The translations under genes and the position numbers were made by a program. DNA of 40,190 nucleotides from an uncultured Geobacteraceae bacterium. Its GTDB lineage: Bacteria > Desulfobacterota > Desulfuromonadia > Geobacterales > Pseudopelobacteraceae. This document shows positions 1 through 6,923 of this stretch, piece after piece. Where the stretch lies: contig CAIMXI010000051.1 in assembly GCA_903845365.1 (NCBI GenBank), forward strand, positions 1 through 40,190. The letters run 5' to 3'. The stretch's first letter is position 1. Each line of letters starts with the position of its first letter. The notes below the pieces were generated by a model. The model was given only the letters and a program-made list of their open reading frames with translations, was not told the DNA's origin and did no database searches.

Positions 1-132
1 AGCGTTTCTTACCACTGTGCACGGAATCCCGGGTCTCTTCATTCCACCCGAAATCACACATTGCGCGCGCAATTGACTGCGCAACGCGTGGGTCAATTTT
101 CATGAGCAAAAAAGGGTCAATTCTGATGAGCG
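1..132. mobile_element. Possible end of an IS21-type insertion sequence (remnant)
   Basis: Two near-identical 18-base direct repeats, GGGTCAATTTTCATGAGC (90-107) and GGGTCAATTCTGATGAGC (114-131), occur with a 24-base period. Repeated GGGTCAATT blocks near a terminus are typical of IS21-family ends, which carry multiple terminal repeats. No IstA or IstB coding sequence can be seen in the 89 bases available to the left, so the element, if real, lies mostly outside the window. The next gene reads into these repeats and stops inside them, as expected if it was clipped by the insertion. Confidence 0.3.
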
Positions 133-497
133 TTGAGGCAAGGAAGATTGCTTGCATGTAAAAACATAATAAAATCTATTGGTTTTACATGGAACCAAGG
201 CCCTTCAGAAATAGTAAGATCATTATCTACTATAGCTTCGATCTTTCCAGCTCTTCTAGTCTCATGTAATCTGTCAATAATATCAATGTATTGGTCAAAC
301 ATTTCCTTTGTGGTGGATGGATCAAGGTTGCTCATGGAAAGTTCGCCAATTGGCACTCTCCCAAGAGCATAATATACTGCATAATAGTGCGGCCAAGATG
401 ACCGACCTGCAAGCTTAGTTATATCCAAGACAGTTAATTCACGAGACTTATTAAGCGAGAGATGATCCTCAAAATTTTCTTGAGAAAGATAAATCAT
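117..497 (-). CDS. Hypothetical protein, probably 3'-truncated
   Basis: This 126-residue open frame is not a family I recognise. It starts MIYLSQENFEDHLSL and has a mixed polar and hydrophobic composition with several aromatic residues (WPHYYAVYYALG around residue 35). No signal peptide or membrane segment is evident. The stop codon lies inside the GGGTCAATT direct repeats at the window's left edge, so the original C-terminus was probably replaced by an insertion. It lies in the integration scar together with the integrase remnants, which fits accessory DNA. It could also be a spurious frame, since no homology can be tested here. Confidence 0.4.
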   Translation of the reverse strand: MIYLSQENFEDHLSLNKSRELTVLDITKLAGRSSWPHYYAVYYALGRVPIGELSMSNLDPSTTKEMFDQYIDIIDRLHETRRAGKIEAIVDNDLTISEGPWFHVKPIDFIMFLHASNLPCLNAHQN

Positions 498-517
498 CGG
501 TTATCCTTGATCGGCTA

Positions 518-621
518 TTAATGGTGAGGTACTTCAACTGTTTCTACAGATACTTTAGGCTCAGTTACTGGTACTGTTGTTGGTATCCCCATGTGTTCCA
601 TTATCCTGGTACTGATCCGCT
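518..621 (-). pseudogene. 3'-terminal remnant of a tyrosine recombinase (second copy)
   Basis: The minus-strand reading gives ISTRIMEHMGIPTTVPV and continues to a TAA at 518-520. It matches the C-terminus of the larger integrase fragment at 1402-1812 (RISTRIMELMGIPTTVDV) at nearly every position, then diverges in the acidic tail. At DNA level the block TCCATTATCCTGGTACTGAT is shared exactly by both copies. No catalytic residues remain. It is therefore a scrap of a second, related integrase. The two copies bracket the toxin-antitoxin pair, which points to repeated integration or a partial duplication at the same site. Confidence 0.65.
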
Positions 622-716
622 AATCTTATACAGATGGGTGCAGCAAACCATTTAGATTAGTTCCAAGGACGTTTATTATTCCGGCTGAGCATGTATGTGT
701 AACCATTCAACAACAG

Positions 717-1085
717 TTACACTGCTAGTTCCACGGTTATTTTTTCGTAACGCAAGTATGGAGCTCTGTTTTTTCCTGTCTGAGAAATCTCTACCAGACC
801 TAGGCCAACAAGAGCCTTTACGTCATCAGATACATTTTTGATGTTCCTGGCTGATATCTCAGCTAGTCCACTTATCGAACCAGGATTCTTCTCACGAATC
901 AACTTGAGTAACGCAAACCTCTGGGGAGTCATGGCCTTACGAAATGCTTCGAAATCCGTGAAATATATACCTTCAGGTTGCGGCTTTACATTCTCACCAT
1001 TTTGAATTGCCTTAAAAGTATCAGAGAAATCTTTCAATCCGTCACGGAGCGACTTAATACCCATTGCAACTTTTTTAGCTTTCAT
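717..1085 (-). CDS. TumA-like antitoxin, winged-helix DNA-binding protein
   Basis: This small protein of about 122 residues has a MarR/ArsR-like winged helix in its C-terminal two thirds. The stretch from MTPQRFALLKLIREKNPGSI through ISARNIKNVSDDVKALVGLG to the basic wing (KNRAPYLRYEKI) is typical of the HVO_A0114-type putative DNA-binding family seen next to TumE toxins. The start at 1085 is chosen over the upstream ATG at 1127 because GGGAGG lies a few bases before it; that start also leaves only an 11-base overlap with the upstream toxin gene. It is expected to neutralise the partner toxin and to autoregulate the pair. The TumA name rests on pairing and fold type only. Confidence 0.65.
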   Translation of the reverse strand: MKAKKVAMGIKSLRDGLKDFSDTFKAIQNGENVKPQPEGIYFTDFEAFRKAMTPQRFALLKLIREKNPGSISGLAEISARNIKNVSDDVKALVGLGLVEISQTGKNRAPYLRYEKITVELAV

Positions 1086-1368
1086 AATACCTCCCGATAA
1101 ACTCTTCAACATCGGCGATAAAATCATCTACCAGTGCATCTACGTCAATGAATACATAACTTGCCTGTTCTCCATCTATATGCCTGTGATCACCCTTACC
1201 GCGCTCATTGTCATAACCGACTACACGTTTACCATTAACAATATAGACGAGCGAATACTTTACCCCGTACGGGGTGTACTCAGTAATCGGAACAGACCAG
1301 ATCTTCATTTCAACAATGTTACCATAGGTATCATTAAATCGGTCATGTCGTATTAGCAGTGCCTTCAT
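1075..1368 (-). CDS. TumE-like toxin (DUF6516-type)
   Basis: This 97-residue protein begins MKALLIRHDRFNDTYGNIVEM and contains the block YSLVYIVNGKRVVGYDNERGKGDHRH. The GYDNERGKGDHRH motif is characteristic of the TumE/DUF6516 family of putative toxins, in which a conserved D-N-x-x-G-K-G-x-H-x-H segment follows a beta-strand. The C-terminus is acidic (DVDALVDDFIADVEEF). The gene precedes and overlaps the winged-helix antitoxin gene by 11 bases, the toxin-first order usual for this class. AGGAT lies a short distance before the ATG. It sits between two integrase remnants, so it may be a cargo or stabilisation module. The toxic mechanism is not evident from the sequence. Confidence 0.65.
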   Translation of the reverse strand: MKALLIRHDRFNDTYGNIVEMKIWSVPITEYTPYGVKYSLVYIVNGKRVVGYDNERGKGDHRHIDGEQASYVFIDVDALVDDFIADVEEFIGRYYES

Positions 1369-1401
1369 GTTTGGTATCCTATACCATGCATATTTTTTTG
1401 T

Positions 1402-1812
1402 CTACTGTGAGGTAGATTCGTCATGTTCGACATCAACTGTTGTAGGTATCCCCATAAGTTCCATTATCCTGGTACTGATCCGCTCCATTGGATCACGCAA
1501 ACGATCAGTAGTGATCTGGAGATAGCCACCAGTAACATCATTACCATCACTGTGGTTAAGTAACCGTTTCAGAGCAGCATACGAAATATCCAAACTTTCG
1601 GCAATAGTGATGAAAGTCCGGCGTAGGTCGTGTAAGCAGAATTTGATACCAGGCACAATATCGTCGGGATTTTCTTCAATTTTACGATCAAGCTCGGCCT
1701 TGGTAGTTACCTCATTCAAAGTAAGTTCAGTATAGCGTTCAATAAACATTATCTGCTTTTTCGGTTCTACAAGGTGCCCTGCTTCACCTGGGCCTGGGAA
1801 AACATATTCATC
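1402..1812 (-). pseudogene. Tyrosine recombinase/integrase, C-terminal catalytic fragment
   Basis: The minus-strand frame stays open from a TAG at 1813-1815 and encodes FPGPGEAGHLVEPKKQI, then HDLRRTFITIAESLDI, LLNHSDGNDVTGGY and a C-terminal tail. HxLRRTF gives the catalytic His and second Arg, NHSD the following His, and GGYLQI the nucleophilic Tyr of phage-type integrases. The first catalytic Arg region, the core-binding domain and the arm-binding domain are missing, and no credible start exists at the fragment's beginning. The ATG at 1749 is internal. The break falls about 20 bases from the CGGAG inverted-repeat element at 1831, which may mark the truncation point. The gene is non-functional; it records an integrated element. 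Confidence 0.75.
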
Positions 1813-1830
1813 CTAGAAAAAGCATTTGAA

Positions 1831-1969
1831 ACACGGAGAAACGGAGAACACGGAGTAAAATCTGAGAGTTATAGACTTAAACATTGCTTTTTAGATTCAC
1901 CCTAAAGGAATAGGTTTTTGTTGTCTTAAGCCTTTGATTTCTCTGTGTTCTCCGTTTCTCCGTGTTATT
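1831..1969. repeat. CGGAG inverted-repeat element, copy A (139 bp, no ORF)
   Basis: The left arm is ACACGGAGAAACGGAGAAC plus ACGGAG; the right arm (1938-1969) is its near-perfect inverse, ending TCTCCGTGTTATT. The ~76 bases between the arms show no coding frame. Outside the arms there is a further weak inverted match, ATCCTAGAAAAAGCA on the left and TGCCGTTTTTAGGAT on the right. The same arms recur at 4381-4807, 6521-6828 and 13622-13770. The short size and terminal inverted repeats resemble a non-autonomous, MITE-like derivative of the copy at 4381-4807. Confidence 0.85.
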
Positions 1970-2035
1970 TAACTGCCGTTTTTAGGATAAACCCGCCGCG
2001 CCCCTTGAGATGGATGGTTACAAATAAGCACCACG

Positions 2036-2066
2036 CAAAAAGGGCGGGATTTCTCCCGCCCTTCCG
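2036..2066 (-). terminator. Rho-independent terminator of the porin gene
   Basis: Read on the minus strand, AAGGGCGGGA, a GAAA loop and TCCCGCCCTT form a 10-bp G+C-rich stem followed by a short T run. It lies about 25 bases past the porin stop codon, in the right position and orientation to end that transcript. Confidence 0.85.
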
Positions 2067-2088
2067 TAAATATTTACCGTACAGCAAG

Positions 2089-3510
2089 TTAGAACGTGTA
2101 GTTTAACATTAACGCAGTCAGGTAAGGATCGTCGGCATTTGCTACGCCGCCAGGAAGACGTTTTTGTGTTGTCGTTGTGCTATTCATGCCTTCACCCAGG
2201 AATACATAAGCCAACTGGAGGCTGGCTGTCAGGTTGCTAAACATCTTGTAGTCAACCTGAGCATTCACCTCGGTGCCGATTGAAGCAGAGACGTCAGCAG
2301 CAGCACCAATGCCCTGCTTCTTGGAAGCAGCGGCGTAACCAACGTTGGCAGATGCGGCCAGCTTGTCATTGAACTTGATGTCATATCCGAGGGTAAAAAG
2401 TGTAAGGCCACGGTTATTGTTATTGTTGAACTGAACAAGCGCTTTATCGGTGTCCATGTTAACAACGTTTCTCATGAGGAGCATCATCTTTGAGTCATAA
2501 TAGGAGGCTGAAGATTGCTTGGCGCCAGCAGCAGCACCAGCGTAACTATCTACTGACTGCCATGCGTCGGAGTTATGCGGATCTTTGTTATTATCGCCAG
2601 TCAGGTACAGAACATTTGCGCGTATAGCTCCAGCGGCACCGAGATCGGCCTTGACCGCAACCTGTGCAGCGTATGCAGAAAGATCCCTTGTACCAGTGGT
2701 GGTGCTAATCGCTTTGCTGCTATCCAATGCATCGCCCCACTGATAGGCGAGGAAGGCGTCAGCGGTGATAATCCCGAATTTAGCAGCAGCATTTGCACCA
2801 ACCATATGGAGATATCCAGCGTTGTATAGATCATCTTTATTAACCAGATAGTATGAACCGCCGACGGTCAAATCCTTGGAAACAGCGAACTTGCCATCAA
2901 GCAGATATAAATCGAGATTTTTTCTACCGATAGGATTGGCTGTAACCCCTGGTGTAGCACTAGGAGTGACTGCACCATAATCCTGCAAACGGAAGAAGCC
3001 GGCAGTTGCTGTCGCAGCACCGAACTTTTTAGCGGCAATTATACCACCCATGTCATCAATGATGAAAGTCCCTTTATAGGCATCGGATATCGGCTGGATA
3101 CCGGCCTTGACATTTGCCCCGGTCAATGGGCAATTAAAATCAAGAAACACATTTTTGGTCTCAAGGTTAACTGTATCAGCAGCCATACCGCCACCCAAAC
3201 CACGACCATTGTTATACGCTGTATCGCCCCAACTGGAGTCGATCTCGAAATGAGTGACAAGTTTCAGATCATCGCTCGCTTTAGCGATGTACTGCAGGCG
3301 GGCGCGCTGCTCAAAAACTGTCATGGTCGGCGCAGGATCTGCCGCTGTTCCAGCGTGCAACGCACCGCCGCCGGAGTTTGTATAATTACTCATCATTCCG
3401 CGCAGGCGGTACATGCCGTGAAACTCGTTCTCAAGTGCAAATGCTGGTACGGAAACCGCTGCCAGTGCTCCAACTGCTGTTGCGATTGCTACTGTTTTTT
3501 TGAAATTCAT
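2089..3510 (-). CDS. Outer-membrane porin-like beta-barrel protein
   Basis: A protein of about 473 residues with an N-terminal signal peptide (MNFKKTVAIATAVGALAAVS, cleaved near VPAFA|LENEF). The mature part alternates short amphipathic strands rich in Tyr, Gly and Ala, ends ALMLNYTF with a terminal Phe, and shows no cytoplasmic domain. These are marks of an outer-membrane barrel inserted by the BAM complex. It resembles putative porins common in Geobacter-type genomes, but no substrate can be assigned. ATG 3510 is chosen rather than 3525 because the sequence at 3525 overlaps the ribosome-binding site (GGGAGGAA, 6 bases before ATG 3510). It is transcribed alone, with a strong terminator downstream and a candidate promoter about 350 bases upstream. 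Confidence 0.75.
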   Translation of the reverse strand: MNFKKTVAIATAVGALAAVSVPAFALENEFHGMYRLRGMMSNYTNSGGGALHAGTAADPAPTMTVFEQRARLQYIAKASDDLKLVTHFEIDSSWGDTAYNNGRGLGGGMAADTVNLETKNVFLDFNCPLTGANVKAGIQPISDAYKGTFIIDDMGGIIAAKKFGAATATAGFFRLQDYGAVTPSATPGVTANPIGRKNLDLYLLDGKFAVSKDLTVGGSYYLVNKDDLYNAGYLHMVGANAAAKFGIITADAFLAYQWGDALDSSKAISTTTGTRDLSAYAAQVAVKADLGAAGAIRANVLYLTGDNNKDPHNSDAWQSVDSYAGAAAGAKQSSASYYDSKMMLLMRNVVNMDTDKALVQFNNNNNRGLTLFTLGYDIKFNDKLAASANVGYAAASKKQGIGAAADVSASIGTEVNAQVDYKMFSNLTASLQLAYVFLGEGMNSTTTTQKRLPGGVANADDPYLTALMLNYTF

Positions 3511-3959
3511 GTGTGTTCCTCCCATTTTTTTATGATAGCTGCTTACACAACTTCGATTAACTTACTGTCAGATTTCAATTGATGCTGTTGCTCACCACCT
3601 TTCTTATAAAATTTATTCTGCTCTTCTCATCTAAACATCACTATCAGAAACAAGACTATATTAAGCAAACACCTTTTCGCGTCCAGCTCATGAGAGAACG
3701 CGTTGCGGTACAATTTCTCAAACGTTTATTTTTGTTTTTCTGAAACGTTCACAGTGTATTTCGCTCCATATAGTCGCTACAGTTAGTGCTGAAGCTCAAT
3801 GATTCTAGGTGGTTAGCTATTTTGCTGGTTCGTTTGTTTTAGACCTTGTTCTATTGAATCGGGGCAAATATACAACAAATCAAACGTTTGTCAACATTAA
3901 AATCACTATTAATCCATAAAAGTGAAATAACGACCTATTTTATATCACTTTTGCACCGT
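3511..3959 (-). promoter_or_regulatory. Porin upstream region: sigma-70-like promoter and AAACGTTT palindromes
   Basis: This 449-base gap has no credible gene. On the minus strand TTGACA (3889-3894) and TATATT (3867-3872) are 16 bases apart, a good sigma-70 promoter firing toward the porin gene. A perfect palindrome CAAACGTTTG (3881-3890) overlaps the -35 box. Two related sites, CAAACGTTTA (3719-3728) and GAAACGTTC (3742-3750), lie within the predicted ~350-base leader. Their spacing and symmetry suggest binding sites for one regulator, but the protein is unknown. A long leader could also carry other control not visible by eye. Confidence 0.5.
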
Positions 3960-4364
3960 TTAGTGCCCCACCTGACACAGCTCAGTCAGCACGCCAAGAG
4001 TGGTTTTAGGATGTATAAAGGCGATGCGCGTCCCATGCGCGCCATTACGCGGCTTTTCATCCACCATGCGGACACCATCCGACAACAGCCTGGCAATAGC
4101 CGCCTCTATATCGGTAACTTCGTAGGCGATGTGGTGGATGCCAGCACCGTTTTTTTCGATAAACTTGGCAACCGGACTCTCTGAGGAGGTCGGTTCCAAC
4201 AGCTCGATCTTGGATTCACCGACCTCCAGCATAGCCACCCGCACCTTCTGCTCAGGAACTTCTTCGATCCCGGCAAAAGCCATCCCGAGGTTATCGCGGT
4301 AGAACGGGATAGCGGCGTCGAGGGATTGTACGGCGATGCCGATGTGATTTATTTTTGTTAGCAT
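3960..4364 (-). CDS. mce: Methylmalonyl-CoA epimerase
   Basis: This 134-residue VOC-fold enzyme interconverts (S)- and (R)-methylmalonyl-CoA, linking the carboxylase to the mutase in propionate metabolism. Two beta-alpha-beta-beta-beta modules are visible. The metal ligands expected for the family are present: His7 (INHIGIAV), Glu54 (KIELLEP), His78 (GIHHIAYEV) and Glu128 (LTELC). Length is normal for the family. It lies in the same orientation as the mutase and carboxylase genes but is separated from the mutase by a repeat element carrying a broken GxxExxY gene. The ATG at 4364 is preceded by AAGAAAGG, part of a leader almost identical to that of the gene at 12324-13604. Confidence 0.9.
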   Translation of the reverse strand: MLTKINHIGIAVQSLDAAIPFYRDNLGMAFAGIEEVPEQKVRVAMLEVGESKIELLEPTSSESPVAKFIEKNGAGIHHIAYEVTDIEAAIARLLSDGVRMVDEKPRNGAHGTRIAFIHPKTTLGVLTELCQVGH

Positions 4365-4380
4365 TTTAGAACCTTTCTTA

Positions 4381-4807
4381 ATAACACGGAGAAACGGAGA
4401 ACACGGAGAAAATCATAGAACGATTCGTTTCATTCCGTCTTTTAAATACCTTGTGTAAAAATTGAAAAGCAAACCCACTTTGTAGCCAGAAAGCTTATAG
4501 ATATGTATAAAGTTGAGCTTCGTGAACAGGTAGAATTTTCTCTACGCATTTAAGTTCAATTATCACCCTATTATCTACAACCATATCCATCCTCAGCCCA
4601 TCATCAAGAAGAATGCTCTTGTACCTGACCGGCAACGTCTTTTGACGCTCAACAAGTACTCCATCTTGTGTCATTTCGTAAGCAAGACAGGCTTCGTAAA
4701 CAGATTCAAGGAGACCTGGGCCTAATATTATGGCCTTACCTATGATCAGATTTGTTAGATCCTCATCTATAAGCATTTCTCCGTGGTCTCCGTCTCTCCG
4801 TGTTATT
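4381..4807. mobile_element. CGGAG inverted-repeat element, copy B, carrying a GxxExxY gene (427 bp)
   Basis: The left arm (ATAACACGGAGAAACGGAGA, continuing to about 4413) and right arm (about 4775-4807, ending GTCTCCGTCTCTCCGTGTTA) are inverted copies of each other. They enclose a single gene that fills almost the whole interior: the gene's ATG abuts the right arm and its reconstructed stop abuts the left arm. This is the layout of a minimal one-gene element. Copies A and D look like internally deleted versions, and copy C carries a second repeat inside. No target-site duplication can be confirmed. Confidence 0.7.
4413..4776 (-). pseudogene. GxxExxY family protein, frameshifted near the 3' end
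   Basis: The N-terminal frame (4495-4776, 93 residues) carries the family motif in GPGLLESVYEACLAYEM (G-L-L-E-S-V-Y) and a PD-(D/E)xK nuclease-like signature, RMDMVVDNRVIIELK. It stops at a TAA right after QLYTYL. In the neighbouring frame the sequence continues at once as KLSGYKVGLLFNFYTRYLKD and GMKRIVL, ending at 4413-4415. One extra base near 4499 (CTATAAG where CTTAAG would restore the frame) explains the break. The rejoined product would be about 120 residues, the family's normal size. The function of the family is not established; the fold suggests a nuclease. Iterated GGAG units in the flanking arm could serve as its ribosome-binding site. Confidence 0.8.
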
Positions 4808-4815
4808 AAGTTGAT

Positions 4816-6468
4816 TTATAAAACAACCGTCTCCGTATGTTTACCGAATACCCCTCTGAACACATCTGAAATTTCACCGAGTGTCGCATATACTTTCACC
4901 GCAGCCAGGATATACGGCATCAGGTTTTCTGTGCTTCTTGCCGCCTTTTCCAGGGCTGCCAGTGCCGCAACAACAGCCGCAGCATCTCGCCCCTCTTTCA
5001 TCGCCGCCAGTGACGCTTTCTGGGAAATTTCCACCTCTTCCTTGACCCGCAGCAGACCGGTTGGTGGTGGCTCTTTGACGGTGAACTTGTTGACACCCAC
5101 GATAATCAGCTTCTCTTTCTCAATGTCTTTTTGATAGGCGTACGCCGAGTCCTGAATCTCTTTCTGCTGGAAACCGCGCGAAATGGCTTCGACGGCGCCG
5201 CCGAGTTTGTCGATTTTTTCGATATAGTCAAGTGCCGCAGCTTCGATCTGGTCGGTCAATGACTCCACCAGGAACGAGCCGGCCAGCGGGTCGATACTGT
5301 CTGCCGCGCCTGACTCGTATGCGATGACCTGCTGTGTGCGGAGAGCGATGCGGACGGAGTCTTCCGTCGGCAGAGCCAGCGCTTCGTCGCGGGAGTTGGT
5401 GTGCAGTGACTGGGTGCCTCCCAATACGGCGGAGAGCGCCTGAATGGTGACGCGCATGATGTTGTTGTCCGGCTGTTGGGCGGTAAGGGTACAGCCGGCG
5501 GTTTGGGTGTGAAAGCGGAGCATTTGGGATTTCGGATCTTTGGCGCCGAAACGCTCTTTCATGATCTTTCCCCAGATACGACGGGCAGCACGGAACTTGG
5601 CCACCTCTTCAAAAAGATTATTGTGGGCATTGAAGAAGAAGGCCAGGCGCGGCGCAAATTCGTCTACATCCATACCGACCTTAATGGCAGCCTCCACGTA
5701 GGCAATTCCGTCAGCAAGAGTGAAGGCAACTTCCTGAACGGCGCTGGAACCGGCTTCGCGGATATGGTAGCCGGAGATCGAGATGGTATTCCACTTCGGG
5801 ACATTGTCTTTACAGTAGGCAAAGATGTCGGTGATGATGCGCATCGACTCTTTGGGCGGGTATATGTAGGTGCCTCTTGCCATGTACTCCTTGAGGATAT
5901 CGTTCTGAATGGTACCGGATATTTTATCTGCGGAAACCCCCTGTTTTTCGGCAACGGCGATGTACATGCAGAGCAGAACCGCAGCGGTGGAGTTAATCGT
6001 CATTGAGGTGGATACCTTGTCGAGCGGTATGCCGTCGAAGAGGATTTCCATATCAGCCAGAGAATCGATGGCGACACCGACCTTGCCGACTTCGCCCAGG
6101 CTCATGCCGGCGTCTGAGTCGTATCCCATCTGGGTCGGCAGGTCAAAGGCGATTGAAAGCCCGGTCTGCCCGGCTGAGAGAAGATATTTATAGCGCTCGT
6201 TCGACTCTTTGGCGGTGCCGAAACCGGCATACTGGCGCATGGTCCAGAAGCGGCCACGATACATGGTCGGCTGTACACCACGGGTATACGGGTATTCGCC
6301 GGGCAAGCCAAGCTGCTCTTCATAGCCGGGATAGTCAAAACCAGGGGTAAAGCAGCGCTCCATCTCAATATTGGAGGAGGTCAGGAACGGATCCATCCGC
6401 TCCGGTGATTTGGTGAGGCTTTTGACAACCTTCTCATTCCATTTCTTTTTGTTCTCTTCAATGTTCAT
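4816..6468 (-). CDS. Methylmalonyl-CoA mutase, catalytic (large) subunit without B12 domain
   Basis: A 550-residue protein matching the TIM-barrel catalytic domain of methylmalonyl-CoA mutase, which converts (R)-methylmalonyl-CoA and succinyl-CoA. Diagnostic blocks are [55 protein letters not shown] and, later, [20 protein letters not shown] with [19 protein letters not shown]. The C-terminus stops after the linker region; the cobalamin-binding domain of single-chain mutases (DxHxxG motif) is absent. The B12-binding chain must be encoded elsewhere in the genome, a split arrangement known in archaea and several bacteria. AAAGGAG lies 10 bases before the ATG. The gene lies between epimerase and carboxylase genes, in the same pathway. 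Confidence 0.9.
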   Translation of the reverse strand: MNIEENKKKWNEKVVKSLTKSPERMDPFLTSSNIEMERCFTPGFDYPGYEEQLGLPGEYPYTRGVQPTMYRGRFWTMRQYAGFGTAKESNERYKYLLSAGQTGLSIAFDLPTQMGYDSDAGMSLGEVGKVGVAIDSLADMEILFDGIPLDKVSTSMTINSTAAVLLCMYIAVAEKQGVSADKISGTIQNDILKEYMARGTYIYPPKESMRIITDIFAYCKDNVPKWNTISISGYHIREAGSSAVQEVAFTLADGIAYVEAAIKVGMDVDEFAPRLAFFFNAHNNLFEEVAKFRAARRIWGKIMKERFGAKDPKSQMLRFHTQTAGCTLTAQQPDNNIMRVTIQALSAVLGGTQSLHTNSRDEALALPTEDSVRIALRTQQVIAYESGAADSIDPLAGSFLVESLTDQIEAAALDYIEKIDKLGGAVEAISRGFQQKEIQDSAYAYQKDIEKEKLIIVGVNKFTVKEPPPTGLLRVKEEVEISQKASLAAMKEGRDAAAVVAALAALEKAARSTENLMPYILAAVKVYATLGEISDVFRGVFGKHTETVVL

Positions 6469-6520
6469 TATTCTGTATCTCCTTTATACCAAATTGTGTT
6501 CAACCAATCAAAGACAGGTA

Positions 6521-6828
6521 TAACACGGAGAAACGGAGGACACGGAGTAAAATCGGAGTATTACAGATAAAATAAAAAGTTTTAAGGTCACAAAAAAGTA
6601 ATTTCCTGATTCGTCCTGATTCGCCGCTTGATTCAATAACCTGTCATTCCCGAGGTACTTATCGGGAATCCAGTCTTTAAAACCTTAAAATCTGGATCCC
6701 CGATAGAGACATTCGGGGATGACAATCTTTTTAGCGGCGTTTTGTAACCAATCAGTAGTAATTTTGCTTTAGACCTTGTGCCTCGCATTTCTCGTTGGTC
6801 TCCGTGCTCTCCGTTTCTCCGTGTTATT
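6521..6828. repeat. CGGAG inverted-repeat element, copy C (308 bp, carries a nested repeat)
   Basis: The left arm begins TAACACGGAGAAACGGAGGA and the right arm (about 6787-6828) ends CTCTCCGTTTCTCCGTGTTA. The right arm has an extra CTCCGTG unit compared with the other copies. The interior contains an unrelated palindromic repeat at 6642-6724 and no gene. A weak 73-codon minus-strand frame crossing the arms and nested repeat is a by-product and not annotated. The element separates the mutase gene from the carboxylase operon terminator. Confidence 0.85.
6642..6724. repeat. Nested palindromic repeat (TGTCATTCCCGA type)
   Basis: The left half, TGTCATTCCCGAGGTACTTA followed by TCGGGAATCCAG, is answered by CTGGATCCCCGATAGAGACA followed by TTCGGGGATGACA. 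The whole 83-base unit can fold into a long imperfect hairpin with smaller hairpins at each end. I recognise this CATTCCCGA...GGGAATCCAG style as a widespread bacterial dispersed repeat. Here it sits wholly inside CGGAG element copy C, so it most likely arrived after that element. Confidence 0.75.
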
Positions 6829-6854
6829 AAAAAGGTGTGATTTTCCGAGTTCAA

Positions 6855-6892
6855 TAAAAAACCAGGGGAGAAGTTATACTCCCCGCCCTGGC
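6855..6892 (-). terminator. Rho-independent terminator of the acyl-CoA carboxylase operon
   Basis: On the minus strand CCAGGGCGGGGAG, an eight-base loop and CTCCCCTGG pair with a two-base bulge, followed by TTTTTTATT. It lies 32 bases past the biotin carboxylase stop codon and closes the leftward operon. Confidence 0.85.
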
Positions 6893-6923
6893 TTTTGCTT
6901 CTTCATCAGTAACTCGTGCCTGC

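Noticed and set aside
5476-6006. Plus-strand frame of 176 codons inside the mutase gene
   Set aside because: It lies antisense to strongly conserved mutase coding sequence and has no family features or ribosome-binding site.
6633-6854. Minus-strand 73-codon frame
   Set aside because: It is made of the repeat arm and the nested palindromic repeat; no independent coding signal.
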